Source of the DNA: Candidatus Latescibacterota bacterium
Lineage (GTDB): Bacteria; Latescibacterota; MWCZ01
Assembly: GCA_022706085.1 (NCBI GenBank)
Contig: JAKJDF010000001.1
Span: 526,674-590,673 of the forward strand
Direction: 5' to 3'
Length of the DNA: 64,000 bases
The notes beneath the pieces are model-generated. The model was not told the origin of the DNA. It did not search any database and saw nothing but the letters and a program-made list of their open reading frames with translations. A program made the position numbers and the translations under genes. Of the stretch, positions 16,392-25,245 are shown piece by piece. Numbering within the stretch: position 1 is the stretch's first letter; every line of letters begins with the position of its first letter.

Positions 16392-19300
16392 ATGGTTCGG
16401 AGCACGCCTTCCTTCCGCCGCTGGTTCTTTTTTGCTGCGGCGCTGGTTCTCTCGAGCGTTCCTTTCCTGCGCGCCGGCACCACGGGGAAAATCACCGGCA
16501 CCGTGCGCCAATCCGGCGGGCAACCAATTCCCGGGGTGGCTGTCCAGATTTCCGGCCTGCGGCTCGGCGGCATCACCGATGCCGAGGGGCGCTACTTCAT
16601 CCTGCAGGTTCCCCCCGGCGTCCACGAAGTTCAGGCGAGCATGGTGGGATTCCGCACTTCGGTTGCGCAGAACGTGGGGGTGTCGGCGGATCGGACGACG
16701 ACACTGAATTTCACCCTGCAGGAGGAAACCATCGAGGTTGAAGCCGTCGTCGTAACGGCAGGCAGGCCCCCCATCGAGGCGGACGTAACGTCCTCCCAGA
16801 CGACAGTGAACGCGCGCCGCGTGGCAGAAATTCCGGTGAACCAGATGCTGGACGTACTGGCGTACGAACCCGGCGTTTCGCTTTCGCGCGATACAGAACT
16901 GAATATCCGCGGAGGCGGCGCAACACAGGTGCGCTTCCAGGTGGACGGTCTCGACCGAACGGACGGCCTCACAAACAAACCGTACACGCAGCTCAACCAG
17001 ACTCTGGTGGCCGAGGTGACGCTTCTGACGGGTGGCTTCAACGCGGAATACGGGAATGTGCGCTCCGGCATGGTGAACGTGGTGACGAAAGACGGCACCG
17101 AGCGGGGCGTCGGCCGGGGATGGGTTTCGGGAGTGTACAGCGGCACCCCGACCGCCCGGAAGAAGCACTTCGGCCCCGGCGCGTACGACGAAGCGCAGTT
17201 CGACTACTACACGGTCATGCAGTCAGATTCGAGCACGCATGGCCCGACTGGCGCGGCAGACCCTTACGGCGCCATCTACTGGCCGAATCTGTACGAGTCG
17301 ACGCGGAATGATACCGCCTTCCGCAGGGTCTGGACGGCGGCGCCCAACATGTACAAGGTGTTCGATGGCTGGAATGCCCGCGTGACGGCGGCAAATGCCA
17401 ACAACCGAGGCGCCGGCGTGTACGGAAAAGGCACGCGCACAAAGCCGTGGACGGCCGCGCAGATGATTGAGGCATGGCGGTACGAAACGAACCTGAACGA
17501 AGGCGTCTGGGGATACAGCAACAAGCCGGACTGGAGCCTCGACATTGCGGCGGGATGGGGTCTTCCCCATAAGCTCGGGGGGATTGTGGTCGGGTACGTC
17601 ACCAACAAGGAAATGACTGTCGTTCCCGCATTGCGGCCGTATTACATTGACCAGACGTTCGATGTGAAGCTGACGCTGACGCCGATTGACCGGCTGAAGT
17701 GGAGCTTCTCTTACATGCGCGGTACGAGCGAATCAACCGGGAACGGCACGGCCGGGTACGATCCGGAAATGGCCTCCACCGCGGGCGCGGTTGCCATCGG
17801 GAGCGACCCCGTCTCCTTCCGCACGGCAAGCGATCTTCTCGGAACCGTGAACCAGTCAAAAACCGCCAGCGGCAACAACCGTCTGAATCTCTCTTTCAAC
17901 AGCCTGCTGGACGGGAGTTTCTGGCAGTGGGGTACCGCGCTGACCTACACGTTGAGCCAGCACACCTTCGCCACCGCCGCGTTCGGGCAAACGCGTTCCA
18001 AGTGGGATCTCCAGCGGGACATGCCCCGCGCTGACATCAACGACTTCAGCCCCACCGGTTCGTATCGGCCCCCGAGCACTTTCAGCTATGGCGCGTGGCT
18101 GCTCATGCTGATTCCACTCTCTGACTGGTCCGACATAAATGGCGACGGAACGCCGGACCGGCCCACAAGCGCTGAAGACGCCACTGCGCCGGGAAGAGCC
18201 TACATGGGGAACCCGTACGGGTACGGGGCGGCGTATCCGTTTGTTCCCTCGAGAACCGTGTTCGTGAACCGTCAGATGGTGTTTGCACCGGGCGACACGG
18301 CGGTGGTCGTGTCCCCCCAGGGGTGGGCTCAGGACGGGTATTTCGATCTGAGCGGAACGTTCTGGCTGGGCGAGGGCGGAACGCAGTGGATGACTTCGAA
18401 CTCCGTTCAGACCGCAGTTCGGGGGGATGTCACGCACGTAATCGGCGACCATACGATCAAGGCGGGCGCGGAGTTCCTGTTGAGCGATCTGGAATACCAT
18501 ACCGAACAGGACGCGCGCCTGCTTGGAAGCCGCTTCAGCGTCAACTACCGGGATTACGGCGGCAAGTTCCCCGCCGCGCGTCCGAACATTCTGGGTGTGT
18601 TCCTGCAAGACAAGTTCGAATCGCAGGGGCTCATCATGAACTACGGTCTCCGGCTGGAACGGTTTGACGGCGGCGCGCCCTACTACATGCCCGACCTTAT
18701 CTACGACGACCGCCTCTACAGCCCGCTGCACGGGAAATACTGGTTCGACAGCCTGCTTGTCGCGCGAGGATGGAACGTGAACGATCCCGCGTGGGGCCCG
18801 CTGCCGGGCAATCAGTACGAGGCGTGGACGAAGTTTGTGAAGAACGGGGTACCGGAGCAGTTCCCGATGCCGTGGGATGTGATGAATGCGCTGCCCCAGC
18901 GCGATGCGAAGGCGCACTGGCGGCTTGCTCCCCGGTTCGGTATCTCACACCCGGTAAGCGACCGCACGAAATTTTTCTTCAACTACGGCATCTTCTACTC
19001 CATGGCGAAACCGGCACACATGTATGGCACGGGCCTGCACGATGCGCGTATCGGCGGCGGTGGAGGCCGGTTCGAACACATGTTCAACCCGGAACTGCGG
19101 CCCGCGCGCACCACGTCGTACGAGGTCGGCTTTGAACACTTGTTCCCCCTGAACTTCGTGCTCAAGACAACAGGCTACACGAAGGCGAATGTGGACCAGG
19201 TAACCGGGCTTCAAGTGCGTACGGGCAGCGGTGACGGTTACCGCATTTACCGGAACGCGAACTACCAGGACATTCGCGGGCTGGAGATCAAGCTGAGCCG

Positions 19301-19961
19301 TAACGGCAGGTTCGTCAGCGGGTGGGCGACGTATCAGATCATCGCCACACGGAGCGGGCAGACCGGGCTGGAGGAATTGCGGCAGAATATCGCTGCGTCG
19401 AGTTACTACACGCCTCTGGTTTCCACGAACTCGCCGGCGGATGTGGTGATGGCGTCGGTGCGCGTGGGAACGCCTCTGGAATGGGGGCTGCTGCGCGGCG
19501 GGTGGGGCGCAAGCATCGTGCAGACGTATTCCGAAAGCACGGGAGAGATTCTGTACAACCCGAACGCCGTTCCCCGACGCGAGCTTCCGCCTGAGTACGT
19601 GCTCAGAGGGCGCGATTCCTGGGGCACGAGCGCCAAACTTACGAAGGACATCTCACTCGGACGTCAGCGGCACGTTTCGCTGTACCTCGATATCAACAAC
19701 CTCTTCAATCGCAAGTACCTGAACGGCACGTATATGAATGGCAACGACTACCTCGCCTACATCGTCGAACGGCGGGCGCAGGGGGAGACCGACCTGCGCG
19801 TGGGCGATCCTTCCACGTGGGACGCGCTGACGCAGCCCTACCGGGTGAAGAAGGCAGACGGCACCTACACCGCCTGGAAAGCACCAATCAGCCCGCGCAC
19901 CGACTGGCTGATGTTCCTGTATCCCAGGTCCTACCGTGCGGGTGTCAGGTTCGATTTGTAA
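16392..19961 (+). CDS. TonB-dependent receptor with N-terminal carboxypeptidase-regulatory-like domain
   Basis: The 1189-residue outer-membrane receptor carries a signal peptide (residues 1-28, FFAAALVLSSVPFLRAG) and a CarboxypepD_reg-like beta-sandwich (about 30-115, GKITGTVRQSGGQPIPGV and GITDAEGRYFILQVPPG). A TonB-box-like EVEAVVVTAGRPP is followed by the plug (about 130-230, NIRGGGATQVRFQVDGLD, GGFNAEYGNVRSGMVNVVT). A large barrel ends in the strand SYRAGVRFDL, suitable for BAM recognition. It probably imports an oligosaccharide or similar ligand. No SusD-like lipoprotein lies beside it. ATG 16392 has AGGAGGGG at a good distance; frames open further upstream are antisense to the FAD gene and not real. 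Confidence 0.93.
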   Translation: MVRSTPSFRRWFFFAAALVLSSVPFLRAGTTGKITGTVRQSGGQPIPGVAVQISGLRLGGITDAEGRYFILQVPPGVHEVQASMVGFRTSVAQNVGVSADRTTTLNFTLQEETIEVEAVVVTAGRPPIEADVTSSQTTVNARRVAEIPVNQMLDVLAYEPGVSLSRDTELNIRGGGATQVRFQVDGLDRTDGLTNKPYTQLNQTLVAEVTLLTGGFNAEYGNVRSGMVNVVTKDGTERGVGRGWVSGVYSGTPTARKKHFGPGAYDEAQFDYYTVMQSDSSTHGPTGAADPYGAIYWPNLYESTRNDTAFRRVWTAAPNMYKVFDGWNARVTAANANNRGAGVYGKGTRTKPWTAAQMIEAWRYETNLNEGVWGYSNKPDWSLDIAAGWGLPHKLGGIVVGYVTNKEMTVVPALRPYYIDQTFDVKLTLTPIDRLKWSFSYMRGTSESTGNGTAGYDPEMASTAGAVAIGSDPVSFRTASDLLGTVNQSKTASGNNRLNLSFNSLLDGSFWQWGTALTYTLSQHTFATAAFGQTRSKWDLQRDMPRADINDFSPTGSYRPPSTFSYGAWLLMLIPLSDWSDINGDGTPDRPTSAEDATAPGRAYMGNPYGYGAAYPFVPSRTVFVNRQMVFAPGDTAVVVSPQGWAQDGYFDLSGTFWLGEGGTQWMTSNSVQTAVRGDVTHVIGDHTIKAGAEFLLSDLEYHTEQDARLLGSRFSVNYRDYGGKFPAARPNILGVFLQDKFESQGLIMNYGLRLERFDGGAPYYMPDLIYDDRLYSPLHGKYWFDSLLVARGWNVNDPAWGPLPGNQYEAWTKFVKNGVPEQFPMPWDVMNALPQRDAKAHWRLAPRFGISHPVSDRTKFFFNYGIFYSMAKPAHMYGTGLHDARIGGGGGRFEHMFNPELRPARTTSYEVGFEHLFPLNFVLKTTGYTKANVDQVTGLQVRTGSGDGYRIYRNANYQDIRGLEIKLSRNGRFVSGWATYQIIATRSGQTGLEELRQNIAASSYYTPLVSTNSPADVVMASVRVGTPLEWGLLRGGWGASIVQTYSESTGEILYNPNAVPRRELPPEYVLRGRDSWGTSAKLTKDISLGRQRHVSLYLDINNLFNRKYLNGTYMNGNDYLAYIVERRAQGETDLRVGDPSTWDALTQPYRVKKADGTYTAWKAPISPRTDWLMFLYPRSYRAGVRFDL

Positions 19962-19984
19962 CCGAAAAGTATTTTTGCCACCTC

Positions 19985-20016
19985 GCAGCGGCTGTGTCGT
20001 GGGGCACGGCCGCTGC
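19985..20016 (+). terminator. Strong hairpin after the TonB receptor, terminator-like
   Basis: GCAGCGGCTGTG (19985-19996) pairs with CACGGCCGCTGC (20005-20016), 12 bp with one G-T pair, loop of eight bases. Only TCCTTC follows, not a T-run, so intrinsic termination is uncertain; it could instead block 3' decay. Confidence 0.45.
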
Positions 20017-20105
20017 TCCTTCGCGTCGCGCGATCAAAACCCCTTGCATCGCCTCTCGCGTCAGGCGTACCACGGAGTGTCCGAGTTTTGCCGAAGGACC
20101 CACGC

Positions 20106-21443
20106 ATGTACGATGAACTGTTACGCCCGCAATTCCACTTCACCGCCCGAGCGGGCTGGCTCAACGACCCGAACGGGCTGGTGTTCTTCGGCGGGTGGTA
20201 CCATCTCTTCTTTCAGCACAACCCGTTCGATACGAAGTGGGGCAACATGACATGGGGGCACGCCGTCAGCGGCGACCTCGTACACTGGCGGCAGGTGGAA
20301 AACGCCATCCATCCCGACCGGCTCGGAACGATCTTCTCCGGCTCCGCGGCGGTAGACTGGCGGAACACTACCGGTTTCGGTGAGGGCGCCGTTCCACCCA
20401 TTGTCGCCATGTATACCTCGGCGGGCGGCACCTCGCCGGAGTCGGCAGGACAGCCGTTCACGCAGTCGCTTGCCTTCAGCAGCGACGGCGGCGAAACGTG
20501 GGAGAAATTCGCCGGCAACCCGGTGCTGGGCCACATCGTCGAGAGCAACCGGGACCCCCGGATTGTCTGGCACGAACCGACCGATTCGTGGGTGACGGCG
20601 CTGTACCTCGACAAGAATGACTACGCGCTGTTCACCTCGCCAAACCTGAAAGACTGGACGCGGACGTGCGACGTCGCCATCCCCGATACCTCCGAATGCC
20701 CCGACTTCTTCCCCCTCGCGGTGGATGGCGACCCGGCACACCTGAAGTGGGTGTTCTGGGGCGCGAACGGCTGTTACCTCCTAGGCTCCTTCGACGGCAA
20801 GGCCTTCACGCCAGAGGAAGGCCCTTACCGCCTCGACTCCGGCGCGAACTTCTACGCCGCGCAGACGTGGAGCGACATCCCGGCCGCAGATGGCCGGCGC
20901 ATCCAGATCGCGTGGATGCGCGGCGGCGAATACCCCGGAATGCCCTTCAATCAGCAGATGAGTTTCCCCTGCGCCCTTTCTCTGCGCACCACGCGGGCTG
21001 GCCTTCGTCTCTGCCAGATGCCGGTGCGGGAAATCGAGGGGTTGCGGGAGAACAGCGTCATCCGCGCGGACGTCGCACTCCTTCCCGGCAGGCCGGTCGA
21101 TACCTCGGCGGGCGAACTCCTCGATATCGAAGCCGAGATCGAACCCGGGCACGCGAAGGCGATCGAGTGGTGCATCCGCGGGAGCATCGTGCGGTACGAT
21201 GCGGAGAAACGCGTCCTTTCCTGCGGCGACAGAGAGACCGGGTATGAAGCCCCTTCCGGCCTTCTGCGGCTGCGCATCCTGCTTGATCGAACCAGTCTGG
21301 AAGTTTTTTCCGGCCACGGGGAAGCGGCGTTTCACCTCTGTTTCGTCCCCGATCCAGCGAAAACCCGCGTCGAACTGATCGCGCACGGTGGCGAAGCCCG
21401 CATTCGATCGCTGGCGGTCCACCGTCTCCGCTCGGCGTGGTGA
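20106..21443 (+). CDS. Glycoside hydrolase family 32 (levanase/invertase type)
   Basis: The 445-residue protein is a complete GH32 enzyme that hydrolyses beta-fructosyl bonds such as those in sucrose, inulin or levan. The five-bladed propeller carries the full triad: nucleophile D21 in GWLNDPNG, transition-state stabiliser D150 in NRDP, and acid/base E197 in SECPDFF. The C-terminal beta-sandwich begins near residue 320 and has the usual LLRLRILLDRTSLEVFSG strand. No signal peptide is seen, so fructosides are likely cleaved inside the cell after uptake, perhaps through the receptor upstream. ATG 20106 follows GAAGGACCCACGC. A degraded palindrome lies in the downstream gap. Confidence 0.93.
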   Translation: MYDELLRPQFHFTARAGWLNDPNGLVFFGGWYHLFFQHNPFDTKWGNMTWGHAVSGDLVHWRQVENAIHPDRLGTIFSGSAAVDWRNTTGFGEGAVPPIVAMYTSAGGTSPESAGQPFTQSLAFSSDGGETWEKFAGNPVLGHIVESNRDPRIVWHEPTDSWVTALYLDKNDYALFTSPNLKDWTRTCDVAIPDTSECPDFFPLAVDGDPAHLKWVFWGANGCYLLGSFDGKAFTPEEGPYRLDSGANFYAAQTWSDIPAADGRRIQIAWMRGGEYPGMPFNQQMSFPCALSLRTTRAGLRLCQMPVREIEGLRENSVIRADVALLPGRPVDTSAGELLDIEAEIEPGHAKAIEWCIRGSIVRYDAEKRVLSCGDRETGYEAPSGLLRLRILLDRTSLEVFSGHGEAAFHLCFVPDPAKTRVELIAHGGEARIRSLAVHRLRSAW

Positions 21444-21498
21444 CACCCAGACCAAAGGGACACTTGTCGCAGGGTCCTTCATCGTGCCCCTCGTTTCA

Positions 21499-21523
21499 GT
21501 CATTCCCGCGGAGGCGGAAATCC
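21499..21523 (-). repeat. Degenerate GGATTCCC-type palindrome
   Basis: Reading the minus strand, GGATTTCCGCCTCCGCGGGA followed by ATGAC matches the family at 8834, with one stem mismatch. Confidence 0.6.
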
Positions 21524-21693
21524 ATCCCGAACCCTGGTGTGTGCCTCTCAGCGGGGCCCACGCCCCATCTATCCCACTGGAACCACAGGACCCATCGCCG
21601 CCCCCCTCCTCCCCGGGTGGTACGTGCCGTACGTTTGAGATCGCACAAACCGGTGTCCACCCACCGCCTGTTCCCACACCACAGGGGGCAATC

Positions 21694-23712
21694 ATGACAT
21701 CCGCCACCAACACGGCACGAATCACCCGCTCAATCAACTGTTTCCGCATCGGCACGCCCCAGTGGCTGTCTGACGAGCGGTTCGCGGCCCTGCTCGCGCT
21801 TTTCGATCGTTACCCCGGCGTGACAGACGAGGTCACGTTCTTCACGTCGGAAACGCATCCCCCGTTGCCGCTGGAGGTGCTCGCAGACCGCGCCGCACTC
21901 CTCGCAGGCCGCATGGAGGAAGTGCGCCGGCATGGCTATCGCACGGGGATCAACATCCTATCCACTATCGGCCACCACGAGGAGAACCTCCCCAACTCGC
22001 TGGATGGCCCGTATACACGCATGACCGACCCCGATGGCCGTATCAGCCGCGGCGTGCTCTGCCCGAACGACGAGCGTACACGCGACTACGTCCGGGAGGC
22101 GTACCGTCTCATCACCGAGGCGGGACCGGATTACGTCTGGGTGGATGATGACGTCCGTCTGTTCGGGCACGGGCCGATTCTTGCCGGGTGCTTCTGCGAC
22201 AACTGCCTCGCGACGTTCTCCCGCGAAACGCGGCGGGAATGGTCGCGCGAGTCCCTCCGTGAGGCGGTGAACAGCGGACGGCTGGCGGACCGGCTGATGT
22301 ACCGCCGCGCGTGGCTCGCCCACAATCGTGCCACCATCGCGCGGCTCTTTTCCCTGATCGAACAGACGGTACACGCGATCCGCCCGGGCCTGCCGATCGG
22401 GTTCATGACGGGCGAGCGCTATTTCGAGGGGTACGATTTCGACGCGTGGGCGGAGGTGCTTGCGGGCCCCTCCGGCTCACCGGTCCGGTGGCGACCGGGC
22501 GGCGGAACGTACACCGACGAAAAGCTCGACGGCATCGTCGGCAAAGCGCACGACATTGGACGTCAGGTCGCCTTCCTTCCGGCAAAGGTCGCAATGATCC
22601 AGTCCGAGATCGAGAGTTTTCCTTACCAACGCCTGAAGAAAAGCGCGCGGGCTACTGCGCTCGAGGCCGCCGCCTACATCGCCGCCGGTTGCACAGGAGC
22701 GGCGTACAATGTGCTCTCGATGTACGCCGAACCGCTGGACGAATACGAGCCCCTTGTGGGCGTCCTTGCCGAAAACCGGCCGTTCCTCGATCTGCTGGCC
22801 CGGGCCGGTGGGCGCTCGTCGCCCGCCGGCCTGCACAGCGGCTGGTCGAAGGACAGCTTCGCGACGATACAGCTTGCGGAGGGCGACTGGCTGTTCCCGC
22901 AGGAAGGCGTCCCGGGCGGGCAGACGAACGAGTTTCACGAAATCGGCATTCCCCCCGCGTATTCGCTTGACGCGGCGCAGGCGGTGGCGTTGACGGGAAA
23001 CGGCGTGCGGGCGTTCGACAGAAGAACGCTGGAGCGAATCCTCTCCGGCGGCGCGTACCTCGATGCCGAAGCGGCCAGAGCCCTCGAAGAGATGGATCAC
23101 GCCGAACTGGTCGGTTTCCGTGTCGGGGAAGCGTTTCCCGTCGACGCCATCGAGCAGTTCCTCGCACATCCCCTCTGCGGGGCCTTCACAGGACGGGAAC
23201 GGGACGGCCGGCAGTCGTTCTGGAAGCGCACTGCGTACGCCCTTGAACCGATGCCCGGCGCGGAGCCTCTCGCGCGTCTGGTGGACTACGGCCGGAGGGA
23301 GCTTGCGCCGTGCGGGCTGGGCGTGTTCGAGAATTCGCTTGGCGGGCGCATCTGCGTCGCCGGGTACGCGCCGTGGACGTTTCTACAGAACCTCAGCACC
23401 TCATCGCGCACCAAGGCGGTCGTCCGCTGGCTCTCCCGGGATACGCTGCCCGCGTACGTCGAGTCCTTCCACCGGATAGTGCTGTGGGTGCGGGCACCTG
23501 AACCCGGCAGCGTGGCGATTGCCCTCCTCAACGCGTCGCTGGACCCGGCGCGGCAGGTTTCGCTCCTCGTGAGGACGGAAACCAGCCAATTGCGTCTCAC
23601 TGACATGCGCATGCAGGAAACCGCCGTTCCGGCTTCCGGCTCAGACGGGCCCTACCGGCGGTTTGTGCTGCCGGATCTCGCTCCGTGGGAGATGGCCCTG
23701 CTCGAAGCGTGA
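21694..23712 (+). CDS. Unrecognised TIM-barrel-like protein, possible glycoside hydrolase
   Basis: The 672-residue protein is not assigned to a named family. The N-terminal 380 residues resemble a hydrolase barrel: ITRSINCFRIGTPQWLSDER, DEVTFFTSETHPPLPLE, YVWVDDDVRLFGHGP and IGFMTGERYFEGYDFDAW. A CFCDNC cysteine motif after the DDD strand is reminiscent of GH42-like proteins. The C-terminal portion (about 590-672) looks like a beta-sandwich (FHRIVLWVRAPEPGSVAIAL, FVLPDLAPWEMALLEA). No signal peptide is seen. ATG 21694 is preceded by AGGGGGCA. It follows GH32 on the same strand after 250 bases and likely serves the same carbohydrate pathway. Confidence 0.72.
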   Translation: MTSATNTARITRSINCFRIGTPQWLSDERFAALLALFDRYPGVTDEVTFFTSETHPPLPLEVLADRAALLAGRMEEVRRHGYRTGINILSTIGHHEENLPNSLDGPYTRMTDPDGRISRGVLCPNDERTRDYVREAYRLITEAGPDYVWVDDDVRLFGHGPILAGCFCDNCLATFSRETRREWSRESLREAVNSGRLADRLMYRRAWLAHNRATIARLFSLIEQTVHAIRPGLPIGFMTGERYFEGYDFDAWAEVLAGPSGSPVRWRPGGGTYTDEKLDGIVGKAHDIGRQVAFLPAKVAMIQSEIESFPYQRLKKSARATALEAAAYIAAGCTGAAYNVLSMYAEPLDEYEPLVGVLAENRPFLDLLARAGGRSSPAGLHSGWSKDSFATIQLAEGDWLFPQEGVPGGQTNEFHEIGIPPAYSLDAAQAVALTGNGVRAFDRRTLERILSGGAYLDAEAARALEEMDHAELVGFRVGEAFPVDAIEQFLAHPLCGAFTGRERDGRQSFWKRTAYALEPMPGAEPLARLVDYGRRELAPCGLGVFENSLGGRICVAGYAPWTFLQNLSTSSRTKAVVRWLSRDTLPAYVESFHRIVLWVRAPEPGSVAIALLNASLDPARQVSLLVRTETSQLRLTDMRMQETAVPASGSDGPYRRFVLPDLAPWEMALLEA

Positions 23713-23738
23713 ACCGGGAGGCGGGCAGACCGCTTGAA

Positions 23739-23760
23739 GGGCAGGCAGGAATGCCTGCCC
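23739..23760. repeat. GGGCAGGCA/TGCCTGCCC palindrome in a convergent gap
   Basis: A perfect 9-bp inverted repeat around GGAA lies between two convergent genes. It may act as a bidirectional transcription barrier. No T-run follows. A loose relative occurs near 10724. Confidence 0.65.
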
Positions 23761-23842
23761 CACCATCCTCGGACTTCGGGTTTGGTGAAAACCGGGGCAG
23801 GAAGCATCTTCCGGAGTGGGACAGGCAACCCCGCGTTTCCCC

Positions 23843-24907
23843 TCACACCTCCACCCACTCCCCACCGCGGCGCGCGCTTTCATGTTCGGCAAGGAAGGTG
23901 CGGACGGTGGCCAGGTTTTTCCGCGCGCTCACCATAGGCTCACGCTTTTCTTCCACCGCGCACAGGAAATCCGCCATGCTGCCGACGAATGAATCGCCGA
24001 ACTGCACGCCGCTGAAGTCCACCTCCCGGACGCCTTTGCCGGTCGCGTCGCAACTGATCCGCATCCTCGTGAAGAAATCGAACACGAGGGATCCCTTGTC
24101 CCCGTCTATGCGGCACTCCACGCCGGTCATATCGCTCCGTACCAGTTCGCTGTGGAGTATCGTTCCGGTGAGGCCGCCGCCGAAGTCGTGCAGCGAAGTG
24201 AGCAGGTTGTCGCTTACGAAATTCTGCCCGCGGCTGCGACCTGTCCGCGTGAACACGCGCCGCGCGTCGCGTCCCGTCCAGTAGCGCAGAAGGTCGGCAA
24301 GATGGTTGTTCCACTGGACGGTGAGGAAGTTATCGCACACGGAGTAGAAATGGTGCCCTTTCAGGTCGCGGTCCTGCGAGCCGAAGAGCTGAATCCCTGC
24401 GAAGAAAGGTTCACCGATGATGCCCTTCTGCACAACCTGCCGGGCGAGCCAGTTCATGGGCATCCAGCGGTAATTCTGGTGCACGGCGAAGGTGACCCCG
24501 GCTTTCCGCGCCGCGTCGACCATGCGTTCGCCTTCTTCGGGGTCCTGCGTCAATGGCTTTTCCGTGATGACGTGTTTTCCCGCCTTTGCGGCAGCCAGAA
24601 CAACCTCCTCCCGCACGGACGGCTGGGTCAAAAGATCAACGATTTCGACTGACGGATCGGCGATGAGATCGCGGTAATCGGAGTAGACGCGCTCCACGCC
24701 GAACTGCTCCCGGGCGACCTTCCGCGCGGGCTCGCTCGGGTCCGCCACTGCTGCGATGGTCCACCCCGCACGTCTGTAGGCCGGCGCGTGGGCGCCTCGC
24801 GCGATTCCGCCAAACCCGACCATTCCGATTCCCCATTCAGAGCGCTTGGGAAGCGGATATGCCGGATCCACGCTCAGCTCGCGCAGGGTTATTCTGTCGT
24901 CGCCCAT
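23843..24907 (-). CDS. Gfo/Idh/MocA family oxidoreductase
   Basis: The 354-residue protein has the NAD(P)-binding motif GIGMVGFGGIARGAHAPAYR (residues 26-45), the HVITEKPLTQDPEEGERM segment with the catalytic EKP, and the C-terminal alpha/beta domain with VCDNFLTVQWNNHLADLLRYW. It oxidises or reduces a sugar or inositol-like substrate. The substrate cannot be read from sequence. Its ATG overlaps the cupin stop as TGATG, indicating translational coupling, and it is the last gene of a GH-cupin-dehydrogenase operon. A distant paralog lies at 49608. Confidence 0.92.
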   Translation of the reverse strand: MGDDRITLRELSVDPAYPLPKRSEWGIGMVGFGGIARGAHAPAYRRAGWTIAAVADPSEPARKVAREQFGVERVYSDYRDLIADPSVEIVDLLTQPSVREEVVLAAAKAGKHVITEKPLTQDPEEGERMVDAARKAGVTFAVHQNYRWMPMNWLARQVVQKGIIGEPFFAGIQLFGSQDRDLKGHHFYSVCDNFLTVQWNNHLADLLRYWTGRDARRVFTRTGRSRGQNFVSDNLLTSLHDFGGGLTGTILHSELVRSDMTGVECRIDGDKGSLVFDFFTRMRISCDATGKGVREVDFSGVQFGDSFVGSMADFLCAVEEKREPMVSARKNLATVRTFLAEHESARRGGEWVEV

Positions 24908-25233
24908 CAGTCATCCTCTCCCCGGTGCAGGTGCCCGGTGCGTTTTCTGCCCCGAAGTTCGGTCTCGAGCCAGAAGTACGTGGTGTCCTCGAGTATTTCA
25001 AGAATCTCGTGCTCATCGCCCATGCGCGTGACCAGTACATCACCCTTCCGCAGCGTGTACTCAACGCCCTCCGAGCGCATCACCATCACGCCACTGATCA
25101 TGAACACAAACTCGTCGCAATCGTGAAAGTGCGCCCGGGTGACGTTCCGCATTCCGGTTTTGAATGTGGCGAGGCCCCAGTGAGCAAATTCGGCGGTAGG
25201 GACGTTTGCATTGGGTCCCTGAATGATCGGCAT
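24907..25233 (-). CDS. Small single-domain cupin protein
   Basis: The 108-residue protein has both cupin motifs: HFHDCDEFVFMISGVMVM for motif 1 and LVTRMGDEHEIL for motif 2. Potential metal ligands are the two His and the Glu in the first and the His in the second. Such proteins bind sugars or small acids, or isomerise and dehydrate them. The gene starts 12 bases after the upstream hydrolase-like gene and ends overlapping the dehydrogenase start by one base. This suggests all three act on the same compound. ATG 25233 has AAAGGAG 6 bases upstream. Confidence 0.85.
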   Translation of the reverse strand: MPIIQGPNANVPTAEFAHWGLATFKTGMRNVTRAHFHDCDEFVFMISGVMVMRSEGVEYTLRKGDVLVTRMGDEHEILEILEDTTYFWLETELRGRKRTGHLHRGEDD

Positions 25234-25245
25234 TGCGTGCTCCTT

